Counted from the stretch's first letter, positions 1 to 13,135 are shown. The stretch is 64,000 nucleotides of DNA from Membranipora membranacea (GCA_914767715.1 OU612073.1:14012001-14076000), one strand, 5' to 3'. Notes: generated from the sequence alone by a model not told the origin. Made by a program: numbers and translations.

Positions 1-152
1 TGGGCTTGGCTGGTTATTTTAATTACAGTTCAACAGCTAAAACAAAAATCAAAGTGAAATTACATTTGAAAACATAGGCCTCTATTTCTGTTCACGTTTA
101 CAACTGAGCTATAATATAGTTGTCAGAATTTCCAACATCAAACATTACAAAC

Positions 153-3040
153 CTCTTCTGCACTGAATTCTTCCTCCTCCTCTTCCTCCCCCTCAGAAGC
201 AGCATTGCTAGATTCAGCATCACTGTCCTCTGATTCTCCAACCTCCACTTTTATCTTTAACTTTTTACTAGCTGTGGCAATGCTCTCTTCTGTTCTCTGA
301 CAATAACATGGCAATTTCATATTATCTGACCATACAAAAGAAGGTGACAACTCTGACTTATATGTGTAGTTTTTTTCTAAAATGTTATTTTTTGCAGATT
401 CTACGTAATTCTTCTCACCTAAGATCTGATGGGGTCTGATCAATGCCTCCATACAAAATATATCAGAATTGGGGTAGGGACAATGAAAGAGCAGCTTGAG
501 ACTGGTTGGTTATACCTATGGACTTATGTTAATATTGCTTCCATGGTTAGAGCCATCCTAGATCATTTTTACTCTTCTGGGGGATCACCTAGCATATTTA
601 TATATCTTGCGTACATTTTTTTTTGGTACAAGTGTTTATTGTCTTATAATTGCAAGGAGAATAAGGTTTTTAAAAAGTGACTAAAAATTACAAAGGGGCT
701 TATCAGATAGTTCGAAACTAGAGTTATGACAGCCCCGCTCAGCACTCTGTAGACCCCGACAGCAGAGCTGTGCCATCAAGGGAACAGAAGGCAAACAATC
801 AACTTCCATCCAGCTCCCACAGGAGAGCCGCCAACTGCCTCGGGAAGACCTCGCGAGGAAGATCCTGAAGGTCCCAAGCAAGCTCACCAAAGAGGTTACA
901 GGCAATGAAAAACATTGATCTCTTTCCCTTTTCAGTTCAAACTTTAATCGGCTTGAGTGGATTTTTCGAACTCTTTGATGCTTTAATTTCATATGGATTC
1001 TCAACATTGTTGAAGTTGTCTTCTCGTTTGAAAATATAGTTTTTATAAAAGACGATAAGTCGAAATTTGAATAACATGGAAATTGGCATAATTTGTAATT
1101 CCGAAAATCTATAGGAGAATGAGAGTTTGGTGGTTGTTTCATGATGATACGTAGAGATTTCTTTTGACAAATTAAAAGTTTAGATATATCATAACGCGAA
1201 CAACAAATTGGAAGAAAATCTGGTACCTTTTGTGCTGAAGCGGCGACATCTTCATCAGTAATCGCCTGAAGGCCATACACACGAATCTCGTTGTCAGCGG
1301 AGCCGGTATATAGCCTCGTCTCATCTGAATTAACCTGCAGCCCATAGACCTCCGTTTTATGAGTCAACAGTGTGCGAAAGCAATGCTGTGTATCCAGGTC
1401 CCAAAACTTTACAAATGTGTCTTTCGATCTACAACAATAATTTAGTACTTACCAGGTTTGTGCACACTACTTTGACATCAAGACTACACTAATATCGTGT
1501 GTATCTCTGATAGTAATAGAGTCAATTTAGTACGAGTACCTACCATGAACCCGCCTCTCATTAGTGAAATTGAACTCAGATCACGCCAAATTCCTTGTGA
1601 TGGTACCCATGCTAAGTGCCAGTCCAGTCAAGTGGTTGGAGAGTTCTTTAACCATGGTCTGCTGCAGTCATAGTGTCACTGACTGACTGGACCACTTCCA
1701 GCTCTTTGGGCCGGCCAAATACCCCATAACAACAGCAGGACTTAGTTCTGCATTCTAATGCGCTTATATTTTAGTATATGACTTACGATGATATGAGTAT
1801 ATTCTGTGTTTTCATGAATATGAGCTGTGTGATGAGTCCTTTGTGTCCTTTTAGCCTGTATAAACCGCTCTGACTCACAGTGTCCCAAACAATGATATCT
1901 GTATCCTGGATGACAAACCATAGATTCATTATATCATTTGACATAAAAGCCAATTCATTTCACCTTATTTGCCCAATGGAATTGCAAGAGTCATTTCAGC
2001 AACAGGTAATTATTACCAGTTGTATACCAAGCAAATTTTTCATTTCAATATCTGGTTGAATTATGAATAAGACAAATAATTTACAAATGTACAAGAACAC
2101 AAAGACCAAAGAAAGTAGAAAGAAAAATAAACATTGATATGGATATGCAGCCTTGTTTGATTGTCATCATAAATCAGTTGCAACGTCCCGACGAACATCA
2201 TTAATCATAGTATCAGGGACAAACTTACATTTCAATCTACAATTATTATATCAAAAATCATACCCTTGATCCAGATGCAAGCACCATTCCTCTCTCATCG
2301 AAAGCCAGACACGAGACTGCAGTTTTGTGTCCGCTGAAAGTGACAAGCTCTTCACCTGATTTTATGTCAAATATTTTAACAGCTCCATTATGATATCCGA
2401 CAGCCAGATGCTGCCCATTTGGAGACGCTGCTAGTCTGACAACCTCGTGTCTGTCTCCTGGTAATGTTGCCACCTATAGAGATACATGTATATTTCAACC
2501 ATTTCATTTTAAAGTGATTGTGACAGAATCTAAACATTTATCATTTATCTACAGAGAATGCAGCTATTTATGAAATTAGATCATCACAATAGCAGGGCGA
2601 GGGTAAGCCAGTTGTCACCGTATCATGAAATCAAACATGGCATTTCACAGTCTAGACTACTGCGTAGTGAGCTTGTGTGGATTAAGTACTCATGCTATTA
2701 AGGTGGTAATCTGGTTTAATTGAAACAATACAAATACTAGAAAATGTTGATGGGTTGATCTTGCAATCTTTCTTACATGCAGTATGATCTCAAATCTTGA
2801 TAATGCTGACCAACTAGCATTGCAAATTTATGACATATTTATGTGTGACAATAAAACATGTTCACTCACCTGTTCGCCTGTCTTGACGTCCCAGATAATG
2901 ACATTTTCACAGGCACCAACAGCACAATACTTTCCTGTACGGCCTCCGTACTCTAACCATGCAACATTACTCTTACCGCTGGCGACTAGAGCGCAGATGC
3001 CGGAAGCATCATATCTGTGGTACTGTGTGGTCAAGCCCAT
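153..3040 (-). CDS. WDR3: WDR3 (UTP12/DIP2 family) WD40 nucleolar protein, 5' part
   Basis: WDR3 is a tandem WD40 protein of the small-subunit processome, acting in the nucleolus in 18S rRNA maturation (family knowledge). Five coding exons are seen, in reading order 2870-3040, 2264-2473, 1787-1905, 1227-1428 and 153-296, all with GT-AG borders and matching phases (282 codons). The start [14 protein letters not shown] matches the family N-terminus and follows a 3' splice site about 7 bases upstream, so the 5' UTR is split. WD blades are clear: [54 protein letters not shown] and NEIRVYGLQ. The last exon seen is a lysine/acidic linker ([18 protein letters not shown], then a glutamate run), where the family has an acidic spacer between its two propellers. 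The second propeller and C-terminus lie left of position 153. Confidence 0.93.
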
Positions 3041-3049
3041 GGCTTTCTG

Positions 3050-6000
3050 AAAACAAATCATGTCATATTTCTGATTGAACTATTTGCTTCATTACTATTA
3101 TGACAAGATGTTTTTTCCTAAATATCTACATCATTCTTGTCATAAATAAGAAGTGATCACTCAATTAAAACAATTCTCAAAGCCATGTCATTCATAAGAT
3201 ACCCAAAGCAATAAGTTAAGTAAAGTTAATAACAAAGAGCATTCTTTTTCTTAATATGATTAGGATGCCAATAAAAGCACTAACAAAAAAACCATTGCTT
3301 GCGTATCTGGAGTTGCGATCGCCATAAAACCACCAGTGACCATTATCAACAATGTATTCATTGTAACATCACAACATAACGCCAGAGGTAAAAAAATCAA
3401 TTTATTTGAGGTGAGATTAAATGTGTACTTTGATCCAATATAAACATATATACGACCTCTCATCATGCCTAACACTTTATTATATTTATGTACTTATAAC
3501 AATTATCACTATTTGTTAAACTACAGTAGCCTCAAACCCGGTATGATTGCCGACCCGTAACAATCTACAACACGGTGCATGACTACTTGCTTCATGATTT
3601 TTCATAATTTTTAATTATCCACTAATTATATATCTATTTTGTTTTCCTGTATGGGACCGAACCACAGCGAAAAAAGCAGAATCCACCAAACTGCAGGTCA
3701 GTGCTGGGATTTATCAGCGCACAGCTCCTGGATCTGGTTGTGGGGCGAGCTTGTAATTGCCGTTTGTGACTAATGCCATTGTATTGTTTCAATAGCTGAG
3801 TGCGGCACAGGGCCCACTAGACCACCTCGGGGGGGGGGGGCAGAGGAGGGGTGCCCCAAATGAGACATGTCAGGTACATGAGTTGGACATGATTCTAAAC
3901 TATAATTATGTATTGAACAGTGGTGTCAAGTGTTTGGATAGTACAGGTAACAGGTTGGCATAACCTGTCAAATGAAACGGTCATGATTTGCCAATACTCA
4001 TGTGTCAAATAATATAGTAGCTAGAATAGATGAGGATTAATTGGGAAGTTAGTAAGTAGTAAGTTAACCTGTCTTGACAAAGCTTGTCAAGACAGGCTAG
4101 TAGTAATTAAGATGTCAAGCTACCCTACTCTACCTACTAATCCAGCTACACTACAGTACAGTATTGTAAGTGAACACTACAATCATATATTGGGCCCCTG
4201 GAACCAATGCTTAGACCTTTGGTCTATGATGGCTGAAAATCCACCCAAACTGAACAAATAATGAGTTAGATTCATCCCTGGCAGAGAGGGTTTACACAAA
4301 CCAATTTGGATTTTTCTCACATGTTAAAATGTTTGGTTGGAATATGTAAGCTACTCACAAAAATAAATTGTGGTACTAGTATTTCATATTATTACCTGCG
4401 TGTTTCATAATGGCACTACAAAATTATATTACCTTGACATTATATTAGCCTGCTTTCCATCAAAAGAATACTATGTGATAGAGGGCGGGTGCTCTTATCA
4501 ACATACACATTGCAGGAACTAACACTATATTATTAAAGTCTAAATTTCATTTCATTTCATTACATGACAAAATCTTCGACCTTTTTCAAACAATATAGGC
4601 TATCCCTGGATTGGATGAATATCATGTTGGCCAATCCATACAATGATCACTATCACTGCACAACAATTACAATATCATAACTCTCAGTCTTAACTTGGGA
4701 ACAGGGAGAATGAATTCTCCCTGTTGGGAACTATCATATCTAATGAATCTACACCTACTAGGTTTATTGAAACAGGGAATTCTCCCTGATGGAAAGGCCT
4801 GCCTTATGTTGTGTATCTATGATAATTATTATTATTCTGATAAACATAGCCCATTCGGCCTCTACTCATATATATATCCATCAAGGAGTAACAAGGGACT
4901 CCTTGATAACCATGCCCTGACCATCACAGCTGTTCTGCAGCCCAGAATGCAGGGGGCCTTTGCTGATCATAGCAAACATGAAGAATAGGGGGAATTTTGG
5001 CTTGTACTTGGCATTGTAGACTCGGCCTTGTAACCCTTTAACTGAGATAGCAGAATGAAGTGCAGAGTAAAGCTGTTGCCAAGGACTCATTGATCTGTAA
5101 ATGACAATTATATTAAATGAGATCTTGTATCCTGCCCGGCCTGGACTTCACTCACCGCATCTTATGCCATGCCATGAACTTGTTGGTCAGCCAAGGAGTT
5201 ACTCCTTGGGGCAACAAAGCGCACAAGAGCAAGTCCAAATCCTGAGCTAGAGGAGAGCCACAAGGTCAATGAGGACCCATATCACTAACACGTTTTGCCT
5301 TAAACTAGTACTCGAGGCAACAAGACTGTTGACTATTCAATTATGATTATGTCATATCCAGTTGTGACGTTGTGACGACAGATGGGTTATGCTTTCTGAA
5401 CCATTCAAGCGCTCCCGAGGCCTGGTCCACACCTATCGAATACTCAGTGCCCAAATCATGTGCTATTCATTGTCCCATATGAGACCAATGAAAGTTTTTC
5501 CTTGATGAGACAAGCCAATGTGTTGGCTCTGATTGATGTCATGAGATGACCACCCAACAATAAGAGCCGATACAGTGGCTTATTTGAGAGACACCCCTTT
5601 TCTGTGGTCTAGAGTGACGATGCTCTCTACGTAATTCCAAAACCCTTTGTTCCGATTTCCTTTTAATGTAAATTTTAATTATGAATATCTACTACCAAGG
5701 AGTTCCTGTTGGTACTACTAATACTAGTAAGACTATTATATTGTATGTGGTACAGAAAATTGGGATAGTTTGATGTTTCAGTTGATACAACCTACCTAGC
5801 TAGTTCTGAAATGCTACTGAGACTAGGTAGTTACAGCCCATTCTGTGAACCATTAGTATAGCTTACCTGTTTGGGACCTATAGTTGCTGTGGCTAAAAGA
5901 TTTTGTTCATTGAAATTGATGGCAAGCATTTAAAAAAATTCATTTTGCTTCACCACATGATTACGCTATGTCAGTTGTTCAAAGAAATTGTTAAGGTGGT

Positions 6001-6554
6001 GAAAAGCTTGCAAGCCCACATAGCCTATATCACAGAGCCCCTATACCAGTATTGTTATGTGGATGAGGTGATCACCCTTTCAAACCACATGGCTGCATTC
6101 TCTGTTGATAAATGACAACTTGTCCCAAAATTTTGAACTTTCAGGCATCATGTAGCAAATATATATCTTTATCTATTTTCTTAACTTTTCTTGATCACTA
6201 CTTGGAGTCCAGTCCAGTAGGACATATAGGACAAGCCAGACTCAAGTTCCTAGCTTGGCCGAAAACATGAACGCTACCCCGCAAATTAATCCGGTGTATT
6301 CAGCTGAAATATGTGTTGGTACACAATTACAAAAGTGTAGTGGTGATATTCCATAGGATAGGTGCTGCGTGTCAATGTGGGAAGATCATATGCGAGTTTT
6401 AAGGCCTTATCGAGGAGTGGTAGTTGTGGCACTCACTTGGTTTTAATCAAGGCTATTCTATTCAAGGGTGTTAAATACTGTTTAGGTGACAGACTTTGTC
6501 ACAGCACTCACATATCTTAGGTTTAATTGACACTGCCAATCGATCACCCAAGGT
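3050..6554. other. Intergenic region between WDR3 and VHL copy 1
   Basis: WDR3 (minus) and VHL copy 1 (plus) are divergent, so both promoters should lie in this 3.5-kb stretch. No coding exon could be supported. It holds a 12-G run at 3829-3840 and several short hairpins: 4068-4096 (13-bp arms), 4700-4725 (AACAGGGAGAAT arms), 4880-4907 (ATCAAGGAGT arms) and 5191-5209 (CCAAGGAGT arms). An upstream noncoding exon for VHL copy 1 is possible; no clear one was found. Confidence 0.5.
4068..4096. repeat. Short perfect hairpin (CCTGTCTTGACAA arms)
   Basis: Thirteen-base arms CCTGTCTTGACAA and TTGTCAAGACAGG flank a 3-base loop. The same arm sequence, extended to 21 bases, recurs at 40469-40518, so this is one member of a dispersed hairpin family. 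Direct AGTAGTAA flanks lie close by on both sides but do not abut the arms exactly. Confidence 0.7.
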
Positions 6555-8343
6555 ATGCACCCTGATGATTTCCAGTATATGCGATCGGGTCCTAGCAGAA
6601 TTCCCTCATTTGTGAGATTCTACAACAACACAAAGCACCCTGCTACACTGATATGGATCAATCGTGAGGTAAGCTGATGTTGTGTCAATTTTGTGTAAAA
6701 TATATACTACTGTTGTCAAACAGTTTATACTATTATCTATAAAACAAGTATTATCATGTTTGGGAGCATACATGTTATATAACAGAGGTAGTGAAATCTG
6801 TGTCTTCTTGATCAAATATAGCAAACATTCAATTGCAATGGTGATAAAATATGGTGATAAAATGGTGATATAAATTCAGTTGATAAAATAGGTGCTCCAG
6901 TTTTTGCTCTAAATATTTAGAATTTTTTGTATAGGGTAAAGGTGTGGTTTACTTGGTTGGCCTTGGATCACATAAGACTTGTGATGTGAACTCTTTTGCT
7001 GGACATAAGTGGGTGTTTGTCCGTAAAGCCACTGATGAGAGATTGGTTGCAGATGGGCGCACCGTGTGGGTCGGAGAACCCTGGAATAATACAATAGACC
7101 CAGCACACCCTAACAGAGCTAAGCGCAAGTTAGTAGAGCTACGTAAACCTGGTAAGCTAAAAAATGTAGTCAGTGCTAAGTCTCAGTCTGTTCTACCTCT
7201 ACTGGGGTATCCAGGAAAAATCTTAGGAAGATATAAGGAACAACTTAAAAGCACTCTGATTGTAACTCTAAACTTTGATCCCAGTAATGTCCCAGACTCC
7301 AAGATAAAGTATTTACATTTGCCAATTTACAATGCCACCAGAAATTTCAATCCCTTTGTGGAATTTCAGGCAGGTTATATAATTTGAGACATCTTAGTCT
7401 GAGTATGAAGTTAGGCTTTTAACTGCTGGTTCATCTGTAAAAAATCAAATGAATGTAATTGTAATCCTTCAAGCCATGGCAAGTTTTGTAATCAAAAAAT
7501 TTTCATAGGAGAAAAGTTTATAACGATAATAACCCTACCTGGTGCAATCTTTATTCCATACCTTATAATTAACTCAGACTCACTTCATTGTTCAAATACG
7601 AGCCTGATTACAGGACTTGAATCGCATCAACCTGACATCTGCTAATGGTTCCCTTTCTTTTTTAGTCTATTCGCTGAAAGAGTGTTGTGTGTACAGCATA
7701 AAACGATACCTTATGAATAATCACAGGTCATCAGCCCACTTACCAACTCTGCCTCAAAATTTAGTAGACGACTTACAGCACCCGCTGTTCAGACATCTGA
7801 TGCCATTTGTACGCCAGCCACTTGGGGCAGTACCACCAGCAGGTCAAGTGATTAGAGAAAGGATGCAAGAGATAGATCACGCTCAGGCAGGCTTAGATAA
7901 TGGTAAGTCCTAGAATAGGGACATGCCAGCTATGTATTCAGTTTAAGAATGATACACTGCGAAAATTTGAGATATATATAGATATATAGATATTATATAG
8001 CAATATAAAAGACTTGTGGCTTTTTACAAAGATTAAACATTAAGAATATTGAGTTCCCAGACTAGTACTGGCATCGAATAATAATAATCATGCTCAGACA
8101 ACTCAAGCCAACAAAATTTTGCTGAATTGAAAAGAAAAGAGCTTTTACTGATGAGAGATGCATTTGCTTGAACTAACTTCTGTCATTTTGAGTACATTAA
8201 GTCTTTGTCCCCTCTCCCAATCTCCTCCTACATTTCAATTATCGTTAACACATCCAGACTGAAAGGAAACTGCTCACATATCAAATCAATGTCTTGTCAC
8301 AATTTCAGATCGAATTGGAGGTCAAAATGAAGGAAATAGATGA
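6555..8343 (+). CDS. VHL: VHL-like tumour suppressor, tandem copy 1
   Basis: VHL is the substrate receptor of a cullin-2/elongin ubiquitin ligase that recognises prolyl-hydroxylated HIF-alpha (family knowledge). Exons: 6555-6668, 6935-7151, 7666-7902, 8309-8343; 200 residues. The beta domain carries WINREG, VVYLVG and NSFAGHKWVFV, keeping the Trp, Tyr, Ser, His and Trp at the places that form the hydroxyproline pocket in human VHL. The alpha domain starts VYSLKECCVYSIKR, a good elongin-C BC box (S-L-x-x-x-C), followed by LPQNLVDDLQHP, like the human RSLYEDLEDHP helix. The first ATG with continuous homology is MHPDDFQYMRSG; copy 2 has homology a few codons further upstream, so an extra 5' exon is possible. 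The C-terminus is short (DRIGGQNEGNR). The exon plan is the same as in copy 2, showing a tandem gene duplication. Confidence 0.9.
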
Positions 8344-8353
8344 AGATGTTGGC

Positions 8354-8716
8354 GACATTAACATTAAGAAAAAATCTCAGGGCTCGGAGGTTGTCCACAC
8401 ATCAAGCATATACCAATAAAGCTACAGACACAATACACTAAGGATAATTGTCCTGATATATTATGCTATATAGCTTAAAACATTTGGATTGCTTCCCTTC
8501 ATGCTAGAAACATGATTATGTAAAATATAAGATGACATTAACATTATTAGAAAAAATCTCAGGGCTCGGGGGTTTGTCCACACATCAAGCATATACCAAT
8601 AAAGCTACAGACACAATACACTAAGGATAATTGTCCTGATATATTATGCTATATAGCTTAAAACATTTGGATTGCTTCCCTTCTTGCTAGAAACATGATG
8701 ATGTAAAATATAAGAT
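8354..8716 (+). repeat. 180-bp tandem duplication over the 3' end of VHL copy 1
   Basis: Two near-identical units, 8354-8533 and 8534-8716, start just after the VHL copy 1 stop codon. Each carries an AATAAA (8415-8420 and 8598-8603), so the likely poly(A) signal of copy 1 is itself duplicated. The units differ by a few substitutions and small insertions. Confidence 0.88.
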
Positions 8717-9203
8717 GACATCGACTTACCAACTATTGTTATTAAGCCTATGTAAGATAATGATTGTGGCTAGAACACACCACCAGCTAAATCGATACAA
8801 GCTAAATGTGATGCAATACTTTTTGCTACAACACTTGTTATGCGTTGCACATTTTGAACTTTTTTTTTGTTTTTAGTATGCTGACCTACATTGTAGTTTT
8901 CTGGCAAATTATTGGTAAAATTGCATTTTACACCAATACATTAGTATTCAAACCTGAAAATTAATAACCGTTTTTCTGGTGAACTGATTGTACTCAATAA
9001 ATTTTAGCAATCAAAGTTTCTCTTTTGTTCAGGGCATAATCGGCCGATAGAGTTAGTACTCAGGACACGTGAGAGTCACATGTGAGTCGTTTGTGGTTTT
9101 TTTGCACGTCAGGGAGAGCACCTGTGGATGATGGTTGATGCAATAAAAATGTATATATTTATTTTAATAATAGATTTTCTTACTTTTAGAATCCCTCCGG
9201 TCT
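8717..9203. other. Spacer between the two VHL genes
   Basis: About 490 bases that must hold the promoter of VHL copy 2 unless it is read through from copy 1. No TATA box stands out. A 3' splice site (TACTTTTAG) ends at 9189, so the first coding exon of copy 2 is probably preceded by another exon; that exon was not found. Confidence 0.5.
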
Positions 9204-11615
9204 ATGGCTGAGGATATGCATCCTGATGATTTTAGGTATATGCGCTCTGGTCCCAGCCGGACTCACTCATTTGTAAGATTCTACAACAGCACAGACTTCC
9301 CCGCCACACTGATATGGATCAATTACGAGGTACAAATACTTATTATGAAAATACATTTTGATATGACTCCTAAATGACTATTGCAATGTGAAATGTTATG
9401 GGCAAAAACTTACCAACATGGCTAACTAAAGAATGCCAAGGAAGCAAAGAAAGTCGAACAAGCTACTACTGTAAAAGATAAACAAGTTGGATAACACTTG
9501 GTGATATACAAGAGCCTCTGATAAAATGTACCAAATACAAATATAATATATAAATTCAGCTTTTAGTCAATTCACTCCCCTGTCACAAATATGTCATTGT
9601 TGCATTGATCAAATTCGTTAACTCACTAACATCATATAATATAATATAACTCATTTTTATTCATAGGGTAAAGGAGTGGTTTACTCAGAAGGACTGGAGT
9701 CCCGTAAGTGGTATGATGTTAACTCTTACGGTGGACATAAGTGGGTGTTTGTGCGTGCTGGTACTCAGGAGAGGCTGGTAGCAGATGGGCGCACCGTGTG
9801 GATCGGTGAACCCTGGATGAATTCTACCAACCCTGCTCATCCAAACAGAGCCAGACGCAAGCTAGTACAACTCAGCAAACCTCGTAAGAATAACAACAAT
9901 AATCATGAATAAAGAATAAAGAATAACGATTTCGTTTTTCTTTTTGTGCGATTTTAATGCATTTTTTCTCATATTTATAATGCTTTAATATGTATGGATA
10001 GCCGTTGCAGACAGGTTTAGGTTTTAATTTGGAATTTTTTGCTATGGCGCTGACCTCCATTTTTTGTAATGTTGAGATCATCCGCGAAGTCCACTGGAAG
10101 CAAAGGGACAGGTGAAACATTTCAATCAATTATTATTAACATGCTCTCTAACATACTATACTAACCTAAGAAATTACACCATGAATTACCCTAAAACTAC
10201 CCTAACATACTCCCTTATTCCCTCTATTTATGTCAGTTTGGCGCAGTGGTTGGCGTGTCTGCCACTTGACCAGCCGGTTGTAGGTTCAAACCCCGTCCGA
10301 GACCGAAAGTCGTTTCGACTTTGACTGACCACACAGTCCCTTCGGAGCAGAACTATAAAATAATGGAGGTCTTCTGTATGTACAACACCATCGCGCGTGC
10401 AAATTAAAGAACCCTCCTGAATGGTATAGCTCTGTACAGGAGGATGCTGTCATCAACCACTGCAGCTCCGGCCTTGTAGCGCTATGCTTCACGCTGGGTT
10501 AAAGCTGTCAGTGGTTGAAAAGTGGCACTAACGACTCGGAAACCTAGTCGTCACTATAAACCTCTTCCTATGCCGCACCTCGGTGCAGTCATCGTCTACC
10601 TAGACGGACAGCAATATTATTATTATTATTATGTACTTACCTACTTACTTTCTCGCTAACATATTCTTACTGTTGAGATAACAATACTTACCATTCTGCC
10701 TTGTAGTCTATTCACTCAGAGAATGTGCAGTGTACACGATTAAGAAGATATTAGCACATAATAACAAAACAACAAATGACTTACCAGCCCTTCCCCAAAA
10801 TCTAGTGAACGAACTGAGACATCCGTTATTCAGACATTTGATGCCATTTACACCTCTGTCTCAGGAGGCACACAGTCACCTCCCTCCAGAGCAGCAGCGG
10901 GCTGCCAACGAACAGTTACAGGAAGGACAGGATCTCATCGGGGATGAGGATTATGGTGAGTTTTGTGGAAATGCAGTTCATGTGACTTCACTGCTTGTGA
11001 TTGTTTTGTTAGTGAATTTATGTTGCTGCTTAGAAGTCAGCAGTGAGAAACCCACTCATAAAATTCTCAGCATGGTGAGGTTGGACTTTATAACATCAGT
11101 AAATGTAGCTACCACGAAGCTACCGACACCTCCAAAAGAGCCAGATTCTAAAACTGGCTCCTTGAACAGACGGTTTTGATTGAATATCTAAAGGTTATGA
11201 TCCCAGCTGCAGCGAGTATCATGTATGTTCATATGTCCAGTCCCAGCTTGACCCCTGTAATTTTATCATACAATCGATATTCATAACCTTGTTGGTCCCA
11301 TTACAGTGTAGAAGTTGTCTGCTACTTTGCTTTGGAGCAGACAACTTGAGCGCCCCATCAATCTCCCTGGCATTACAATACTTATTTGACTATCTAATTG
11401 ACTAGATGTTTCCATTTCTTTAAATTGGGTATTTGCCATTGAGATTTTGAGTCAGCTTCACCAATCATTCCCCTGCCAAAATAAATAAAAAGTATAAAAA
11501 AGTAATTTCAGTTTTATAAATTAGAGGTAATTGGAAACTGAACTCCCCAATCACATTTTAACTCTAATATATGATTATAGATGACATGGATGCAGATGAT
11601 GAAGAAGTGAGGTAA
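9204..11615 (+). CDS. VHL: VHL-like tumour suppressor, tandem copy 2
   Basis: Second VHL-like gene, with exons 9204-9329, 9667-9883, 10707-10955 and 11581-11615; 208 residues. The start used is MAEDMHPDDFRYMRSG; the reading frame is open back to the splice acceptor at 9189, so the true start could be further upstream. The hydroxyproline-pocket residues are kept (WINYEG, VVYSEG, NSYGGHKWVFV). The BC box reads SLRECAVYTIKK: the cysteine of the S-L-x-x-x-C consensus is alanine, unlike copy 1. The tail is acidic (DDMDADDEEVR) and differs fully from that of copy 1. Exon 2 is 217 nt in both copies. Copy 2 is closer to human VHL at NSYGGH; copy 1 is closer in the BC box. Intron 2 contains a SINE. 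Confidence 0.9.
10225..10636 (+). mobile_element. tRNA-derived SINE in intron 2 of VHL copy 2
   Basis: The head looks like a tRNA with pol III boxes: TTTGGCGCAGTGGTTGGCG (A box) and GGTTCAAACCCCG (B box), about 30 bases apart. A unique body of about 300 bases follows and ends in a (TTA)n tail at 10615-10632. This head-body-tail order is typical of SINEs. Whether it is still active is unknown. Target-site duplications were not identified. Confidence 0.82.
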
Positions 11616-13135
11616 CAACAATCCACATACAGACTGCTGGCGTCTTGATTCAACTCTCAAGGTACCTTGATAAGGACATTATTAATTGATTCCCAAAATA
11701 GATTTTTTTTGTTGCAAATTTGAAACATAGACGGCCAGAGGTAAGGTTCCCAAATTGGCACTTCGGAGGATCACAGCAAGCGTCATGAAACAATTGGCCT
11801 AATTGAAAAATATAACAAGGAGGATCAGGTTTACACATCCAATCTATTTTACTTGACAGAACAATGTACACTTGTACAGGCATATACTAATTGAATGCTA
11901 TTTTATATACTTTTACAAAACAAGTGAAGTGCAATTTATAACGGTGAAGAGTTTGCTGCTGCAATATGATCAAGTCAGGGTGTAGTACCTATCTCTCCTT
12001 GACCAAATTGCCTTTTATTTTTTATCAAGGTACATTATTCTACAGTATATTTTGTTAGGGTATACATTTAATCTTATATCATATAATGATTTTTTTCTTT
12101 ACACATACGTATTTTGCACTACATTAGGTTAATAATGTAATGGCCATGATGTTTTGTCTACTTCAGGTTGAAATTCAGGAAACTGAAATATTGACTATTT
12201 TACTTGACAGTTTTTGCATCGTATGACACTGTAGCAGTTGCACGGAATTTACTAAAGATGTTCATTATGTCAAAATTGATTTTTACTCTCATGAACTGAC
12301 AAACATACCTAGCCTGGTTAGCTAGCTATACTATCTGAAAACAGACATAATAATTTTATCAATAATATACATCTGGTGAATTAATAATGAATTATTTGTG
12401 TCATTTCATACATTGTATAAGTTCTTATCAGCGGCAGCAGGCCCGCTGTTCTGCTCTATGAACACACCAGGTGCTGCCGCAGCCTTTGATAGTATTATTG
12501 CGTACGCTCAATGGTATTGTTTGCTGTCTTCTCCCATGGGAACGTCGCTGCCGCTTTGTAAAAGTATCTGAGACCGTGACGCTATTGAAGATCTTAACAG
12601 TCATTGAGTGAGACCTAAGCAATTTGTACTCAAGTTAAAAGGATTATAACTTTCTCACCTGTAAAGTTTTAGTACGTGGGATAAAAAGGGTATCATTTAC
12701 TAGTGTCAGGTCGAGGTCGTATCGCTGTCACAGCATATCACTGTCACTACTGGAACCGGTGAGTGGAAAATTGTACCAATTGTACATAAATAAGTGTTTA
12801 CTTGACAACTGTAAGTGCTCTGAGTATTAGAGTGACAGCATGTGAAGAAAGTTGTAATGATCGCTGTCCCCATAGGCAGCATATTTTACAGTCATCACTT
12901 CACTTTCAGGGCCTAAAATCTCTTCAGCTTTCCAGAGAACTCTCCACAGTAGGGTCCTCAGTTTCTTGTTATGATAAATCACTTTTGTGACTTATTCTTA
13001 ATTGTAGTCATTTCTTGAGTGCCATATGTCTGCTAAACTTAGAAGCATAACAATTAATTTGTTATTGTTTTTATATTTTGTATTGTCAAAAGTTCAAACA
13101 TAATGGTTAACCATCGTTTAAGATTCTGATTGACC
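11616..13135. other. Intergenic region with a GC-rich island
   Basis: No supported gene. A GC-rich stretch at 12430-12625 is unlike its AT-rich surroundings and has short open frames on both strands (38 codons plus from 12460; 64 codons minus). A clear 5' splice site (ACCG|GTGAGT, near 12760) suggests a 5' UTR exon of the membrane-protein gene that follows. Confidence 0.45.

Noticed and set aside
10225-10290. Possible functional tRNA gene
   Set aside because: A and B boxes are present, but acceptor stems do not pair into a cloverleaf and a SINE body with a (TTA)n tail follows.
10112-10324. Plus-strand open frame of 70 codons in VHL copy 2 intron 2
   Set aside because: Its end lies in the tRNA-like head of a SINE; not a protein gene.
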